Assembly (NCBI RefSeq): GCF_041624475.1
Contig: NZ_JBFJUX010000007.1
Span: 62,001-126,000 of the forward strand
Source: Litorivivens sp041624475
GTDB lineage: Bacteria; Pseudomonadota; Gammaproteobacteria; Pseudomonadales; Spongiibacteraceae
Length of the DNA stretch: 64,000 bases
Direction: 5' to 3'
Each line of letters begins with the position of its first letter. The stretch's first letter is position 1. Of the stretch, positions 31,991 to 40,966 are shown in pieces. The notes below the pieces were generated by a model. That model had not been told where the DNA came from. It saw only the letters and a program-made list of their open reading frames with translations, and did no database searches. A program made the position numbers and the translations under genes.

Positions 31991-33910
31991 TTGGACGGTC
32001 TAACATTTAAGCAACAAGCGCTGTTGTCTGTGGCATTTATGCTGGTTCTGGTGACTGTGGGTTTTGCATTTAAAGCAGGCCTTCCCGGCGCATTTATGTT
32101 GGACGATTTTGACAATCTGGGGGCGATGAGCGGCGGCGTTGATGTGAATGATGCTTCGTCTGTCAAAAGCTACCTTGACAAAGGAAAGGCGGGGCCCCTA
32201 GGTCGGCCGATAGCGAAACTCAGTTTTCTTTTAGATGATAATGCGTGGCCGTCTGAGCCCGCGGGTTATAAAAAGACAAATATACTTATACACCTTCTCA
32301 TAGGTGTGGTTATTTTCTCGCTGGGAAGACGCTTGTTTTTACTGCTCACGCCGGCTATCACCGCGAACTGGCTGTCTTTAGGAGTGGCGGCCTTGTGGCT
32401 AGCTCACCCTATGCAGGTGTCAACTGTTCTCTACCCGGTGCAAAGGATGTCGCAGCTTGCAGCGCTTTTTGTGTTGCTCGGGGTGTTTCTGCACGTTGTC
32501 GTGCGGATGCGTTCGGGAGAAAGGCCTGGTCTTACCGCCTTGTTGCTTATGTCCGTATCTTGGGTTATTTGCACGGCGCTGGCAGCTTTCAGCAAAGAAA
32601 ATGGCGTATTGCTCCCGGTGCTTTTGTTGGTAGTTGAGTTAACCGTACTTTCGAGATTTCAAAGTGGAAAGTTGCTGCTTTGGTGGAAGATACTTTTTCT
32701 TTATCTGCCAACCATTGTGATTGTGGCTTATGTATTTAACCTTCCTCGTTGGGCCGATAGTTATACAATTCGAACGTTCTCAATGTACGACCGGCTTTTG
32801 ACGCAACCTGTTGTGTTGCTGGACTACCTTGGCAGTATTTTTAGTTGGCAAGTGTCTGGTCTTGGTCTATTTCAAGATGACTTTAATATCTATCGTTCAA
32901 TACGCCCGCCTGTTGTGTTTTCTTTTTTGATCATTGTGGGTTTGCTGGTCCATGCAATATCGGTTCGTCGAAAGTACCCTGCGATTAGTCTTGGTATCCT
33001 TTGGTATTTCGCAGGACATCTTCTTGAGTCAACGACTATTCCCTTGGAGATTTATTTTGAGCACAGGAATTATTTGCCCCTAGTTGGACCTGTGATTGTC
33101 ATCGTTTGGGGGGTGTATGCCCTTCTGAGGCGTTTTTCTCAGGATGTCGATATGACGCGTTTTTCCGGCATCTTTATTCCTATTCTTTTCGCTATCTCTA
33201 CTTCCATAACCTGGGGCTATGCGGGAGAGTGGTCAGAACTGCGAAGAATCATACCGATATGGGCCGTTGAGCATCCGGATTCTCCTCGCGCACAACGCAC
33301 GTATGCCCACTTTCTAGCAGCATCGGCTATGCCGAGGGAGGCCTTATTCAGTTTAGAAGAATCTTACGCGCGATTTCCCTTTGATATAAGTATCCCGGTG
33401 ATGATGACTGATATTGCCTGTCGGTACGGTGAGAAGTCTCCGGTCGCATTGAGTGATGTGTTGGATAATGTCGATCATCATCGTTGGACAGATGGGTTAA
33501 GGCCTGCTTTGGATAGTATCGTTCAAGGGATAATGGAGGGTCGTTGCGGATTGAACCCAGGGGAAGTACATGAATTTATCTGGGCGATGTTTGACTTACA
33601 TGAGGGCGAGAGGCATCGGGCTTCCATGGCAAGCATCCTGGTACTGGATGGTAACCTTCATATGTGGGAGAGAGACGCTAATTCGGCGCTGCGGTCCTAT
33701 CAGACAGTGGATCAAATGCTGCCCAGTGTCGATTCTATACTCAGAATAGCTGGCGTGTTTGTGGCGGTTGGTGACTATCCCAAAGTAATCGAAGCGCTCA
33801 ACATTGCAATGGAGCGTGAGCGGCAAGCTGGCAGATTAACGAATAAGTTGCGGGATGAATATCTATTAAAGATAGAGCGATACAAAGCACTTGCGCACGC
33901 AGCACGTTGA
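31991..33910 (+). CDS. GT-C-fold membrane glycosyltransferase with TPR-like tail, possible pilin glycosylation enzyme
   Basis: The 639-residue protein has about ten membrane segments followed by a soluble tail from about residue 410. FMLDDFDNL near residue 37 is the acidic loop of GT-C enzymes. KKTNILIHLLIGVVIFSLGRRLF and HPMQVSTVLYPVQRMSQLAALF resemble TMTC/PMT-type O-mannosyltransferases and related bacterial proteins with TPR tails. GT-C proteins directly after pilA (TfpW, TfpO) glycosylate pilin in Pseudomonas, so transfer of a sugar to pilin or to the lipid carrier is plausible. The start is a TTG at 31991; an ATG at 32039 is an alternative. The gene is clearly lower in GC than its left neighbours. 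Confidence 0.65.
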   Translation: MDGLTFKQQALLSVAFMLVLVTVGFAFKAGLPGAFMLDDFDNLGAMSGGVDVNDASSVKSYLDKGKAGPLGRPIAKLSFLLDDNAWPSEPAGYKKTNILIHLLIGVVIFSLGRRLFLLLTPAITANWLSLGVAALWLAHPMQVSTVLYPVQRMSQLAALFVLLGVFLHVVVRMRSGERPGLTALLLMSVSWVICTALAAFSKENGVLLPVLLLVVELTVLSRFQSGKLLLWWKILFLYLPTIVIVAYVFNLPRWADSYTIRTFSMYDRLLTQPVVLLDYLGSIFSWQVSGLGLFQDDFNIYRSIRPPVVFSFLIIVGLLVHAISVRRKYPAISLGILWYFAGHLLESTTIPLEIYFEHRNYLPLVGPVIVIVWGVYALLRRFSQDVDMTRFSGIFIPILFAISTSITWGYAGEWSELRRIIPIWAVEHPDSPRAQRTYAHFLAASAMPREALFSLEESYARFPFDISIPVMMTDIACRYGEKSPVALSDVLDNVDHHRWTDGLRPALDSIVQGIMEGRCGLNPGEVHEFIWAMFDLHEGERHRASMASILVLDGNLHMWERDANSALRSYQTVDQMLPSVDSILRIAGVFVAVGDYPKVIEALNIAMERERQAGRLTNKLRDEYLLKIERYKALAHAAR

Positions 33911-33949
33911 TCTGGTAATGCGAAAGTTAGTAAATTGAGAAATAGATAG

Positions 33950-34804
33950 ATGCCAAAGTTTAGTGTCGTTATACCTGCGAAGAACGAAGAATTAGGTCTG
34001 CGGAGGCTAATTCCGGAACTAAGAGCGGTACTCGATGAAGACAGTGAGATTATCGTAGTGAACGATGGGTCTACAGACTCAACGAGTGCTGTGTGTAATG
34101 AGAATTTCGTTATCCAGATAAAACACCCGTATTCTAAAGGGAATGGAGCGTCAATTAAAGCTGGCGCACGAGTTGCGCAGGGCGAGTATTTGATCTTCAT
34201 GGATGGTGATGGACAGCATGCCCCGGAGGATATTAAGCGGTTGATTGCCCGGTTGGAAGAGGGGTACGACCTTGTCATAGGGGCACGAACGAACGACTCT
34301 CAAGCGAGCGTAGCGAGGAGGCTGGCTAATGGCTTTTATAACCGCTTTGCTTCATTTATTACGGGTCATAAGATTGAGGATCTTACATCGGGGCTAAGGG
34401 TCGTTAATGCAAAGAAGTTTAGAGAGTTTCTCTATATTCTTCCAAATGGCTTTTCGTACCCAACTACATCGACAATGGCATTCTATCGAGCAGGGTATTC
34501 AGTTGCTTTCGAATCCATTCGCGCCCGAAGTAGGCAAGGAAAAAGCCACATTAACGTAGTCAGGGATGGTTTGCGATTTTTGCTTATTATATTCAAAGTT
34601 GGGACGTTGTATTCCCCGCTGAAGGTTTTCTTTCCGTTGTCACTAGCGCTCCTTGCTGGCGGATTGGGCTGGTATGGCTATACATTCCATAGTTTTGAGC
34701 GATTTACTAATATGAGCGCGCTAATGATTACATCAAGTTTGATTGTATTTCTTATGGGATTAATATCGGAACAGATTACGAGCTTGCTATATAAAGATGT
34801 CTAG
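33950..34804 (+). CDS. Glycosyltransferase family 2 (polyprenyl-phosphate sugar synthase type)
   Basis: The 284-residue protein opens with VVIPAKNEELGLRRLI and has the GT-A acidic motif EYLIFMDGDGQHAPEDI near residues 81-97. Two C-terminal hydrophobic segments (about 215-280) anchor it to the membrane. The layout resembles dolichol/undecaprenyl-phosphate mannose or glucose synthases. A likely role is loading a sugar onto undecaprenyl phosphate as donor for a GT-C enzyme such as the preceding one. The sugar is unknown. Confidence 0.82.
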   Translation: MPKFSVVIPAKNEELGLRRLIPELRAVLDEDSEIIVVNDGSTDSTSAVCNENFVIQIKHPYSKGNGASIKAGARVAQGEYLIFMDGDGQHAPEDIKRLIARLEEGYDLVIGARTNDSQASVARRLANGFYNRFASFITGHKIEDLTSGLRVVNAKKFREFLYILPNGFSYPTTSTMAFYRAGYSVAFESIRARSRQGKSHINVVRDGLRFLLIIFKVGTLYSPLKVFFPLSLALLAGGLGWYGYTFHSFERFTNMSALMITSSLIVFLMGLISEQITSLLYKDV

Positions 34805-34813
34805 GGTGAATTT

Positions 34814-35539
34814 GTGAGCGGCACGAAACTAAGCGCAATGATAAAAAAACTTCGTTTATTCCCCTTTCACCCTCAGTTTTTACTTAGTTATATAGAGCGC
34901 CATCGCTATAAGTTGGCAGTCTCTAACGCTTGCGGACGGATACTAGATATTGGATGCGGTGACCAGCCTGTTTATTGGGTAGGCGATAACTCTGTCGAAT
35001 ACTTTGGGTTGGACTATCCGATAACGGGTTCGCTGTATAAGGGTAATCCGAATGTATACGGGTCCGCCGACGCGCTTCCATTTTTCAGCGGCGTATTTGA
35101 CACTGTTTTGATTTTAGAAGTGCTTGAGCACTTGGCGGAGCCATTGGAGTCGGTCAGAGAAGCTGCCAGAGTTTTGGCAGAAGGTGGGGTGGCTATAGTT
35201 TCAGTGCCTTTTCTTTATCCAATTCATGATGCGCCAAGTGATTTCAGCAGATGGACTATATACGGGCTAGAAAAGATGTTTTTAAAATCAGGGTTCGATA
35301 TCGTAGAGAAATATAGTTCTGGCAACAGTGCTTCTACTATAGTTGTGCTTGTGAATCTATTTTTGGCCAAGTCTTTTCTTGATTTTCCTGTATTCCTTAA
35401 GATGTTTTTTTTGCCTTTGTTGGTGGTGGTTTTCACTGCGCTAAATTTAAGCGGGTTGCTATTTCATCGTAATGCCGTGAGTGTTGATAACAATATATTC
35501 CCTTTGGGCTATACATTTATTCTTAGGAAATCTTCGTGA
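34814..35539 (+). CDS. Class I SAM-dependent methyltransferase
   Basis: The 241-residue protein has SAM motif I RILDIGCGDQPVYWVG near residue 42 and VLILEVLEHLAEPLESVREAARVL as the post-I/II region typical of Methyltransf_11. Hydrophobic residues near the C-terminus (ARVLAEGG, then FLKMFFLPLLVVVFTALNL) suggest membrane contact. The GTG start has AGGGTGA upstream. The stop overlaps the next glycosyltransferase by 4 nt. It probably methylates a sugar or lipid-linked glycan. Confidence 0.8.
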   Translation: MSGTKLSAMIKKLRLFPFHPQFLLSYIERHRYKLAVSNACGRILDIGCGDQPVYWVGDNSVEYFGLDYPITGSLYKGNPNVYGSADALPFFSGVFDTVLILEVLEHLAEPLESVREAARVLAEGGVAIVSVPFLYPIHDAPSDFSRWTIYGLEKMFLKSGFDIVEKYSSGNSASTIVVLVNLFLAKSFLDFPVFLKMFFLPLLVVVFTALNLSGLLFHRNAVSVDNNIFPLGYTFILRKSS

Positions 35540-36768
35540 AAATTGTTGTTACCACTTCAACTTTTCCGATGCATCCGGACGACAAAATTCCAGATTTCGT
35601 CTATCAGCAACTGCTCGCCCTCAAAAAGTTTGATCCCGAGATCTCTTTCATTGTGCATGCGCCATACAATTACTTAAGCGAAAGTTCAGCTCGAGATTGC
35701 GGAGCGTTTGTCAGATTTTACAAAGAGAGTAGATTCCACTATTTTCTCCCAAGGCGATTGGAGTTGGTTGCTGGCGGAGGCATCATGTCGACTCTTCGGA
35801 GTAAGCCTTGGTCAGCTGCCACGTTGCCCTTTTTTCTTGCCTTTCATTTAATTTCTCTATATCTCTTGGTGAAGAAAGAAAAGCCTGAAATTCTGTATGC
35901 TCATTGGTTTACGCCTCAAGCAATTAGCTCGGCGATTGTATCGAAATTGACAGCGACTCCTTTTGTTTTTACGACCCATGCGTCAGATGTTTCAGTATTG
36001 GGGAACATCCCGTTTTCAAAAGCTATGGTAAGAGCAGTTTGTAGGCGTGCATCGGCGTACACCGCTGTGTCTAAAAAAACATCGTCTAAGCTTAAAAGGT
36101 TTTTTACCAACCTAGAATGGGAGAATGAGTTTAAGCAAAAGTTGGCAGTTATTCCTATGGGGATTGTTATGCCAAATCGGAGGCAGAAATACCCTAGAGA
36201 TAGAGGACTAACAACGATACTATTTCTAGGCAGGTTTGTTGAAAAAAAAGGTGTTGATTTTCTGCTGAAATCTGTGCTCATGCTTTCTAGATCGAAGGAT
36301 GTTCGACTTGTACTGGCCGGAAATGGTCCGGAGTTTGCGTCTTACAAGAATTTAGTAAAAGAATTTGGTATTGAATCAATTGTTGAGTTTGTTGGCTTTG
36401 TGAAAGATCGAAGAAAAGAACAGCTTTTGTTGGAGGCAGATATAGTTTGCATTCCGTCGGTAGACACATCTTCCGGTGATGAAGAGGGTATGCCCGTTGT
36501 GCTGATGGAGGCTCTGGCAGTCGGTGCGGTCGTTGTTGCAACGACCAGTTCAGGGGCGGATGAATATCTAAAGGATGGTTTCAACGGCTATCTTGTGCCT
36601 GGCGGTGATCATGCCGCGCTATGTCAAAAGCTGCGAGAGGTGATAGATGAGTCGCCCAATAGACTGTCTGTCGTTTCTTACGAAGCTTATAACACGTCAA
36701 GGCTCTTTGATTGGGAACTTTTGGTTTGGTCTTACCGCGATCTTCTTGGTAAAAGAGGGTTGGATTAA
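35536..36768 (+). CDS. Glycosyltransferase family 4
   Basis: The 410-residue GT-B protein begins MKIVVTTSTFPMHPDDKIPDF. The C-terminal domain has TILFLGRFVEKKGVDFLLKS (about residues 229-248), the phosphate/nucleotide motif VCIPSVDTSSGDEEGMPVVL and MEALAVGAVVVAT with the EX7E-type glutamates. The N-terminal acceptor half carries YAHWFTPQAISS. It is translationally coupled to the preceding methyltransferase. The acceptor and donor sugars cannot be told. Confidence 0.85.
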   Translation: MKIVVTTSTFPMHPDDKIPDFVYQQLLALKKFDPEISFIVHAPYNYLSESSARDCGAFVRFYKESRFHYFLPRRLELVAGGGIMSTLRSKPWSAATLPFFLAFHLISLYLLVKKEKPEILYAHWFTPQAISSAIVSKLTATPFVFTTHASDVSVLGNIPFSKAMVRAVCRRASAYTAVSKKTSSKLKRFFTNLEWENEFKQKLAVIPMGIVMPNRRQKYPRDRGLTTILFLGRFVEKKGVDFLLKSVLMLSRSKDVRLVLAGNGPEFASYKNLVKEFGIESIVEFVGFVKDRRKEQLLLEADIVCIPSVDTSSGDEEGMPVVLMEALAVGAVVVATTSSGADEYLKDGFNGYLVPGGDHAALCQKLREVIDESPNRLSVVSYEAYNTSRLFDWELLVWSYRDLLGKRGLD

Positions 36769-36797
36769 TTAAATCATTTCGTTTTTTCAGTTTCTAG

Positions 36798-37892
36798 ATG
36801 GATAAGATCACATTAGTAATCCCTGATTTAAAATTCGGCGGTGCTCAGCGTATTATGATATCGCTGGCACAGGCTTTTTCTATAAAGGGCTACATTACAA
36901 CTTTGGTGGTCTTACAAGGTGGGGGACCTTTTGTATCGAGTTTACCAGAAAATGTTTCCGTCAAAGTTTTATCATCGAGACGGTTAGGGAAGCTGGCACT
37001 GGCGCTAAACAGTATATTTCAGTTGGCTTTCCTCTGGCGAAAGTCAGAGCCTGATATCTTAATTTCCAGTGTAACTGGGACCAACATAGCTGTCTTGATA
37101 TCTTCGTTTCTTTGTCGTTTTCGCGGTGTTTTGTGGTTGCGACATGAAAATAGCGGGGATGACCTGCGGGGTGTTCTTCAGCGGTTTGGTGTTCGCTTTC
37201 TTTATCACCGTGCCGATAAAGTAATTACAGTTAGCGAAGAAGCTCTGAGAGACCTGATCGAAGTTAACCCTGGCATCGCGAGATGTGGGGTTGCGATAGA
37301 CAATTTCGTGGAGCATGAGCGCATATACGAACTTGCCAAGCGTCCTCCTGATCATTCCTGGCTTGTTGAAAAAAGCACGCCTGTATTGGTGGCCGTTGGA
37401 AGGCTTGAGCTACAGAAAGACTACGCAACTCTGATAAAAGCATTGGCAGCCGCTCAAGAGAAGGTTTCCGTGAGGCTTATTATTTTGGGGGAAGGGCGGC
37501 TGCGCGCTAGTTTGGAAAACCTCGTAAGGCAACTCAAATTGGACGAATTGGTTTCTATGCCTGGAATTCATTCGAACCCATATAGTTTTATGCAGCATGC
37601 AGATGGATTTGTAATGAGTTCTTTGTGGGAAGGGCAACCTATAGCGCTTATTGAGGCAATGGTGCTGGGTAAAAAGATTGTAGCGACTAACTGCAAGTCT
37701 GGTCCATCAGGGCTTCTATCGCAAGGTAAATACGGCGCGTTGGTGCCCGTTGGAGACGTAGAGTCGCTTGCTCAAGAGATTGTTAGCCTGATATGTGACA
37801 GTAGAATTTACAGGCTGGATGTCGCCGTGAGAAGTATGAAGTATTCTGCAGAGGTTGCTGTTAATCGGCATCTTGAGTTGCTTCTAAGGTGA
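36798..37892 (+). CDS. Glycosyltransferase family 4
   Basis: The 364-residue GT-B enzyme starts MDKITLVIPDLKFGGAQRIM, the common acceptor-domain opening. The donor domain includes VLVAVGRLELQKDYATLIKAL near residues 195-215, SMPGIHSNPYSFMQHADGFVMSS and SSLWEGQPIALIEAMVLGKKIVATNC. It lies 29 nt after the previous glycosyltransferase and belongs to the same AT-rich glycan island. Donor unknown. Confidence 0.85.
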   Translation: MDKITLVIPDLKFGGAQRIMISLAQAFSIKGYITTLVVLQGGGPFVSSLPENVSVKVLSSRRLGKLALALNSIFQLAFLWRKSEPDILISSVTGTNIAVLISSFLCRFRGVLWLRHENSGDDLRGVLQRFGVRFLYHRADKVITVSEEALRDLIEVNPGIARCGVAIDNFVEHERIYELAKRPPDHSWLVEKSTPVLVAVGRLELQKDYATLIKALAAAQEKVSVRLIILGEGRLRASLENLVRQLKLDELVSMPGIHSNPYSFMQHADGFVMSSLWEGQPIALIEAMVLGKKIVATNCKSGPSGLLSQGKYGALVPVGDVESLAQEIVSLICDSRIYRLDVAVRSMKYSAEVAVNRHLELLLR

Positions 37893-37941
37893 ACTTCGGA
37901 AGTAGAACGACTGTCTATTGCGGCGCGGAAGCGAGTTCAGT

Positions 37942-39042
37942 ATGTCTAGAAGCTTAAAAGTGCTGCACGTTGCTTATATGACGAATCCTTCAAAAGGTGT
38001 TGTTAAGCAGATGCTATGGGAGCAAGAAGCCGCGAGTCGTTTGGGTATTGCATGGGATTGCAGGTTGTACACTAATGATTTCCCAGAATCTGAAGTTGTT
38101 AAAAGTTTGAACGTACCTAAAAGTGCGAGCGCAATTTTTAGTTACTTTAACATACGGAGAGCCTATTTTAATAAAGTAGAAAAGCTGGCTGAAGAATATG
38201 ATCTGGTTCTACTACGTCATATGATGCATAGCGTCGATCAAGCTGCTTTCCTGAGAAAATATGGCCAAAAGGTTTATACCGTTCATCATACGAAAGAACT
38301 CTCGGAGTTGAGGGTGTTATTGTCATTTCCGCTCAATTATTTAGCATGTTTTCTAGAGCTGATGCTTGGTGCCTACTCCATTAATAAATCAAAGGGTGTA
38401 ATAGCTGTTACTGAGGAAATCCTGAGATATGAGCTGCAACGTATCTGTTCTGATTTGAACGGAAAGTCTGCGTTGATCTATCCTAATGGGATCGCAATGG
38501 AGAATATTGAATTAGAAGACCGACGAGAGGATATCCCGGAAATTATTTTCGTTGCGAGCAGCTTCGTGCCTTGGCATGGTTTGGATCGATTGATAGATAG
38601 TTTTGATGGAAACTCATCTGATTTCGTTTTGCATATCGTGGGAAATGTTCCGGAGCGATTACAGCGTCGATGCTGCCTAGATGCTCGTATTAAGTTGCAC
38701 GGGGTTTTGGAATATGCGGAATTGGTGAGCTTGTATGAAAAAAGCTGGTGCGGAATTTCATCCTTGGCGCTTGACCGAAAGTCAATGTCTGAGGCCTGTA
38801 CTTTAAAAACTAGAGAGTACTTATCTGTAGGTATTCCTGTATATTCAGATCATATAGACTCGGCACTTCCATGTGGGTTTGAGTTTCATGTGGTAGGTGA
38901 GGCTTCGATTGGGAAAATTTTGGAATTCTCAAAGGAGCACAGAAGGAGTTCGCGGCAGCTAGTTAGAGAGCGCGCTAGTCACTATATCTCTAAAGTTAAG
39001 ATTTTTGAGCAACTTTATAGTCGACTTTCCACTAATTTATAA
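37942..39042 (+). CDS. Glycosyltransferase, GT4-like
   Basis: The 366-residue protein starts MSRSLKVLHVAYMTNPSKGV and contains a GT-B-like layout with EIIFVASSFVPWHGLDRLID near residues 203-222 and LSVGIPVYSDH near 295. Classical EX7E residues are weak, so it is a diverged member. The ATG at 37942 is preferred; the frame extends eight codons upstream to a TTG without support. The remains of an IS3-family element follow the stop codon. Confidence 0.75.
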   Translation: MSRSLKVLHVAYMTNPSKGVVKQMLWEQEAASRLGIAWDCRLYTNDFPESEVVKSLNVPKSASAIFSYFNIRRAYFNKVEKLAEEYDLVLLRHMMHSVDQAAFLRKYGQKVYTVHHTKELSELRVLLSFPLNYLACFLELMLGAYSINKSKGVIAVTEEILRYELQRICSDLNGKSALIYPNGIAMENIELEDRREDIPEIIFVASSFVPWHGLDRLIDSFDGNSSDFVLHIVGNVPERLQRRCCLDARIKLHGVLEYAELVSLYEKSWCGISSLALDRKSMSEACTLKTREYLSVGIPVYSDHIDSALPCGFEFHVVGEASIGKILEFSKEHRRSSRQLVRERASHYISKVKIFEQLYSRLSTNL

Positions 39043-39144
39043 GCTTCTATAGTTCAGGTGCTAGTTTAGTTTGACCCGCTTCCCGCCCCGCTGGCCGCGC
39101 CATTTGTAACATAGTAAAATCCGCAAACGACGGGGAATACCGAT

Positions 39145-39408
39145 TTGAAGAAGTGATTCAACGCTGAGAAGGTAGTTGCCGTTTTAAAATAGGCTGAGGC
39201 CGGGGTTCCGGTCAAAGACACCTGCTGCAAGCATGGGGTGTCGTACGCCACGTTTTATATTTGGCGCAAGAAGTTCGGGAATATGGAAGTGCAGGAAATT
39301 AGACGCCTAAAGCAGTTCGAGGAGGAAAATGCCAAGCTTAAGCACCTGCTGGCTGAATCCATGCTGGATGCCGATGCGCTCAAGGCTAGCCTGAACTCTA
39401 AGTACTGA
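39145..39408 (+). pseudogene. IS3-family orfA relic
   Basis: The frame read from TTG 39145 gives KK then a stop, FNAEKVVAVLK, another stop, and AEAGVPVKDTCCKHGVSYATFYIWRKKFG, which is the helix-turn-helix of IS3-type OrfA. The leucine-zipper part QEIRRLKQFEEENAKLKHLL follows. In-frame stops stand at 39154 (TGA) and 39190 (TAG, probably from CAG). It is a pseudogene, not an active transposase subunit. Confidence 0.85.
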
Positions 39409-39427
39409 TCCCACCCCGCATAATAAA

Positions 39428-39690
39428 CGTGAGGCCGTTGCAACGATTCGAGCGGAAAAGCATTTCTACCAGCGTCGCGTGCCGACGCTGGGTGTATCAG
39501 GTTCAACCCTAGGTTATCAGTCGCGGGAGCAGTCGGATGGCCGGGATATACAGGTCAGGCTGCCCGAGTTGGCCGGCGAGGGCCGTTTCTGAGAATTTCG
39601 CAGGCTGCCTATCCTGCTGCTGCGCCGAGAAGACCTGGATGTTAACCACAAGGATTTAAAGGCTATAGTGACGCCGGATTGGTACTAAAC
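39428..39690 (+). pseudogene. IS3-family orfB relic, truncated
   Basis: The frame from 39428 reads REAVATIRAEKHFYQRRVP, LGVSGSTLGYQSR, then LPELAGEGRF, a stop at 39590 and EFRRLPILLLRREDLDVNHK. These match the N-terminal region of IS3-type OrfB ahead of the DDE domain. The catalytic domain is absent. The relic ends near a TAA at 39686. Confidence 0.82.
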
Positions 39691-39753
39691 CGGGGGTAAG
39701 GTCAAGCAGAGGATGGCTTAGATTTTGGGTGCAGGTCAGTAGAGGGCGGTGTT

Positions 39754-40707
39754 TTGAAAAAAGGTAAGTATTTTATTCAGAGAGATCAATGCCCGGTTTG
39801 CCAATCGGTTGATTTAACTCTGAAGTACGAATGTGAGTATACGAAGCCGCCGCTGTTTAACTATTTACTAGAATTTTATGGCACGGTGGGTGGTGTTATC
39901 GAATTTAGCTATCTAGAGGATGCTTGTTTCTCGCTTGTACAATGTAATCTATGCGACTTGATTTTTCAGAAATATGTGCCCAACAATGAGCTAGCCTTTC
40001 GGCTTTACGAAAAGTGGATTGATCCGAGTGTGGTCTTTAATCAGCATCTGATCAATGATGATCTTGATACGTTTTGCGGGTATGCGCAGGAAATTTCGAC
40101 GTTTATCGATTATTTTAATGTATCACCTCGCAAGCTCGACTTTCTTGATTATGGTATGGGGTGGGGGAAGTGGGCGCTCATGGCAAAGGCATTTGGTTGT
40201 AATTCATTTGGATTTGAGCTATCTAACGCTAGAAGAGATTATGCCAGTTTGAATGCGCTGACGGTCGTAAACTGGAAAGATATACCCAAAAGAAAATTCG
40301 ACCTCATCAATACTGAGCAAGTATTTGAACATTTATCGGATCCGCTAGAGACAATTTTACATCTTAAGTCAGGGTTGAAGGAGGGTGGGATACTGAAAAT
40401 TAGCGTTCCCAACGCTAGTAATATTCAACAGCGATTGCGTCATATGGATTGGCAAGCAAAAAAGGGAACTAGATTATCGTTGAATCCTGTAGCGCCTCTA
40501 GAGCATATTAACTGCTTTCAACGAAAATCCTTAGAGAAAATGGGGGAGCGGGTTGGTATGCGCGAGGTCCAGATTCCTATTGCTATGCAATATTCTCACG
40601 CAACTAATTGGCGAACGTTGAAACGATTTTTGGAGAATATAGGGGCGCCAATCTATCGGAATTTCTTGAAGAAGCATAACTATGTACTACTAAGAATAGC
40701 AGAGTGA
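39754..40707 (+). CDS. Class I SAM-dependent methyltransferase with N-terminal zinc-binding motif
   Basis: The 317-residue protein opens with a CPVC...CNLC metal-binding region (about residues 13-72), as in sugar C-methyltransferases. The SAM domain has LDFLDYGMGWGKWALMAKAFG near residue 130, NTEQVFEHLSDPLETILHLK near 185 and GGILKISVPNASN. It probably acts on a nucleotide sugar or glycan. The start is a TTG at 39754. It lies 50 nt past the IS remnant, so its original promoter or start may have been lost with the insertion. Expression is therefore uncertain. Confidence 0.75.
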   Translation: MKKGKYFIQRDQCPVCQSVDLTLKYECEYTKPPLFNYLLEFYGTVGGVIEFSYLEDACFSLVQCNLCDLIFQKYVPNNELAFRLYEKWIDPSVVFNQHLINDDLDTFCGYAQEISTFIDYFNVSPRKLDFLDYGMGWGKWALMAKAFGCNSFGFELSNARRDYASLNALTVVNWKDIPKRKFDLINTEQVFEHLSDPLETILHLKSGLKEGGILKISVPNASNIQQRLRHMDWQAKKGTRLSLNPVAPLEHINCFQRKSLEKMGERVGMREVQIPIAMQYSHATNWRTLKRFLENIGAPIYRNFLKKHNYVLLRIAE

Positions 40708-40966
40708 TAGTGCGGCTGGTTATTTAGAAAACGGGGGCTCTCCGTGCATGGCTGGTATCGATTACTTCTCGCCAATCTGACAACCTAGGATTGAAAAGGT
40801 GAGGGTTCGGCTTCTTCTCTCTTGGCTAGAAGGGCTTCCACGAAACTTATGCCCTGGGCCAGAATTTACCGCCATAGCACACTTGCTGAAGAATAAGAAA
40901 ATACGAAATTACTTGTTGTAATCAATTCTTCATTTTCCCCTTCTTTCTTCGAAAGACTATCGAAAA

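Larger units (their letters stand above)
39072..39704 (+). mobile_element. Degenerate IS3-family insertion sequence remnant
   Basis: About 633 bp hold a decayed IS3-type element. The left end TGACCCGCTTCCCG (from 39072) resembles the inverse of the right end ending in CCCCGGGGGTAAGGTCA-like sequence (to 39704), so the ends can be guessed. Inside are an orfA relic (39145-39408) and an orfB relic (39428 to about 39690). The element is half the normal length, so most of the DDE transposase gene is deleted and it cannot move by itself. Confidence 0.75.
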
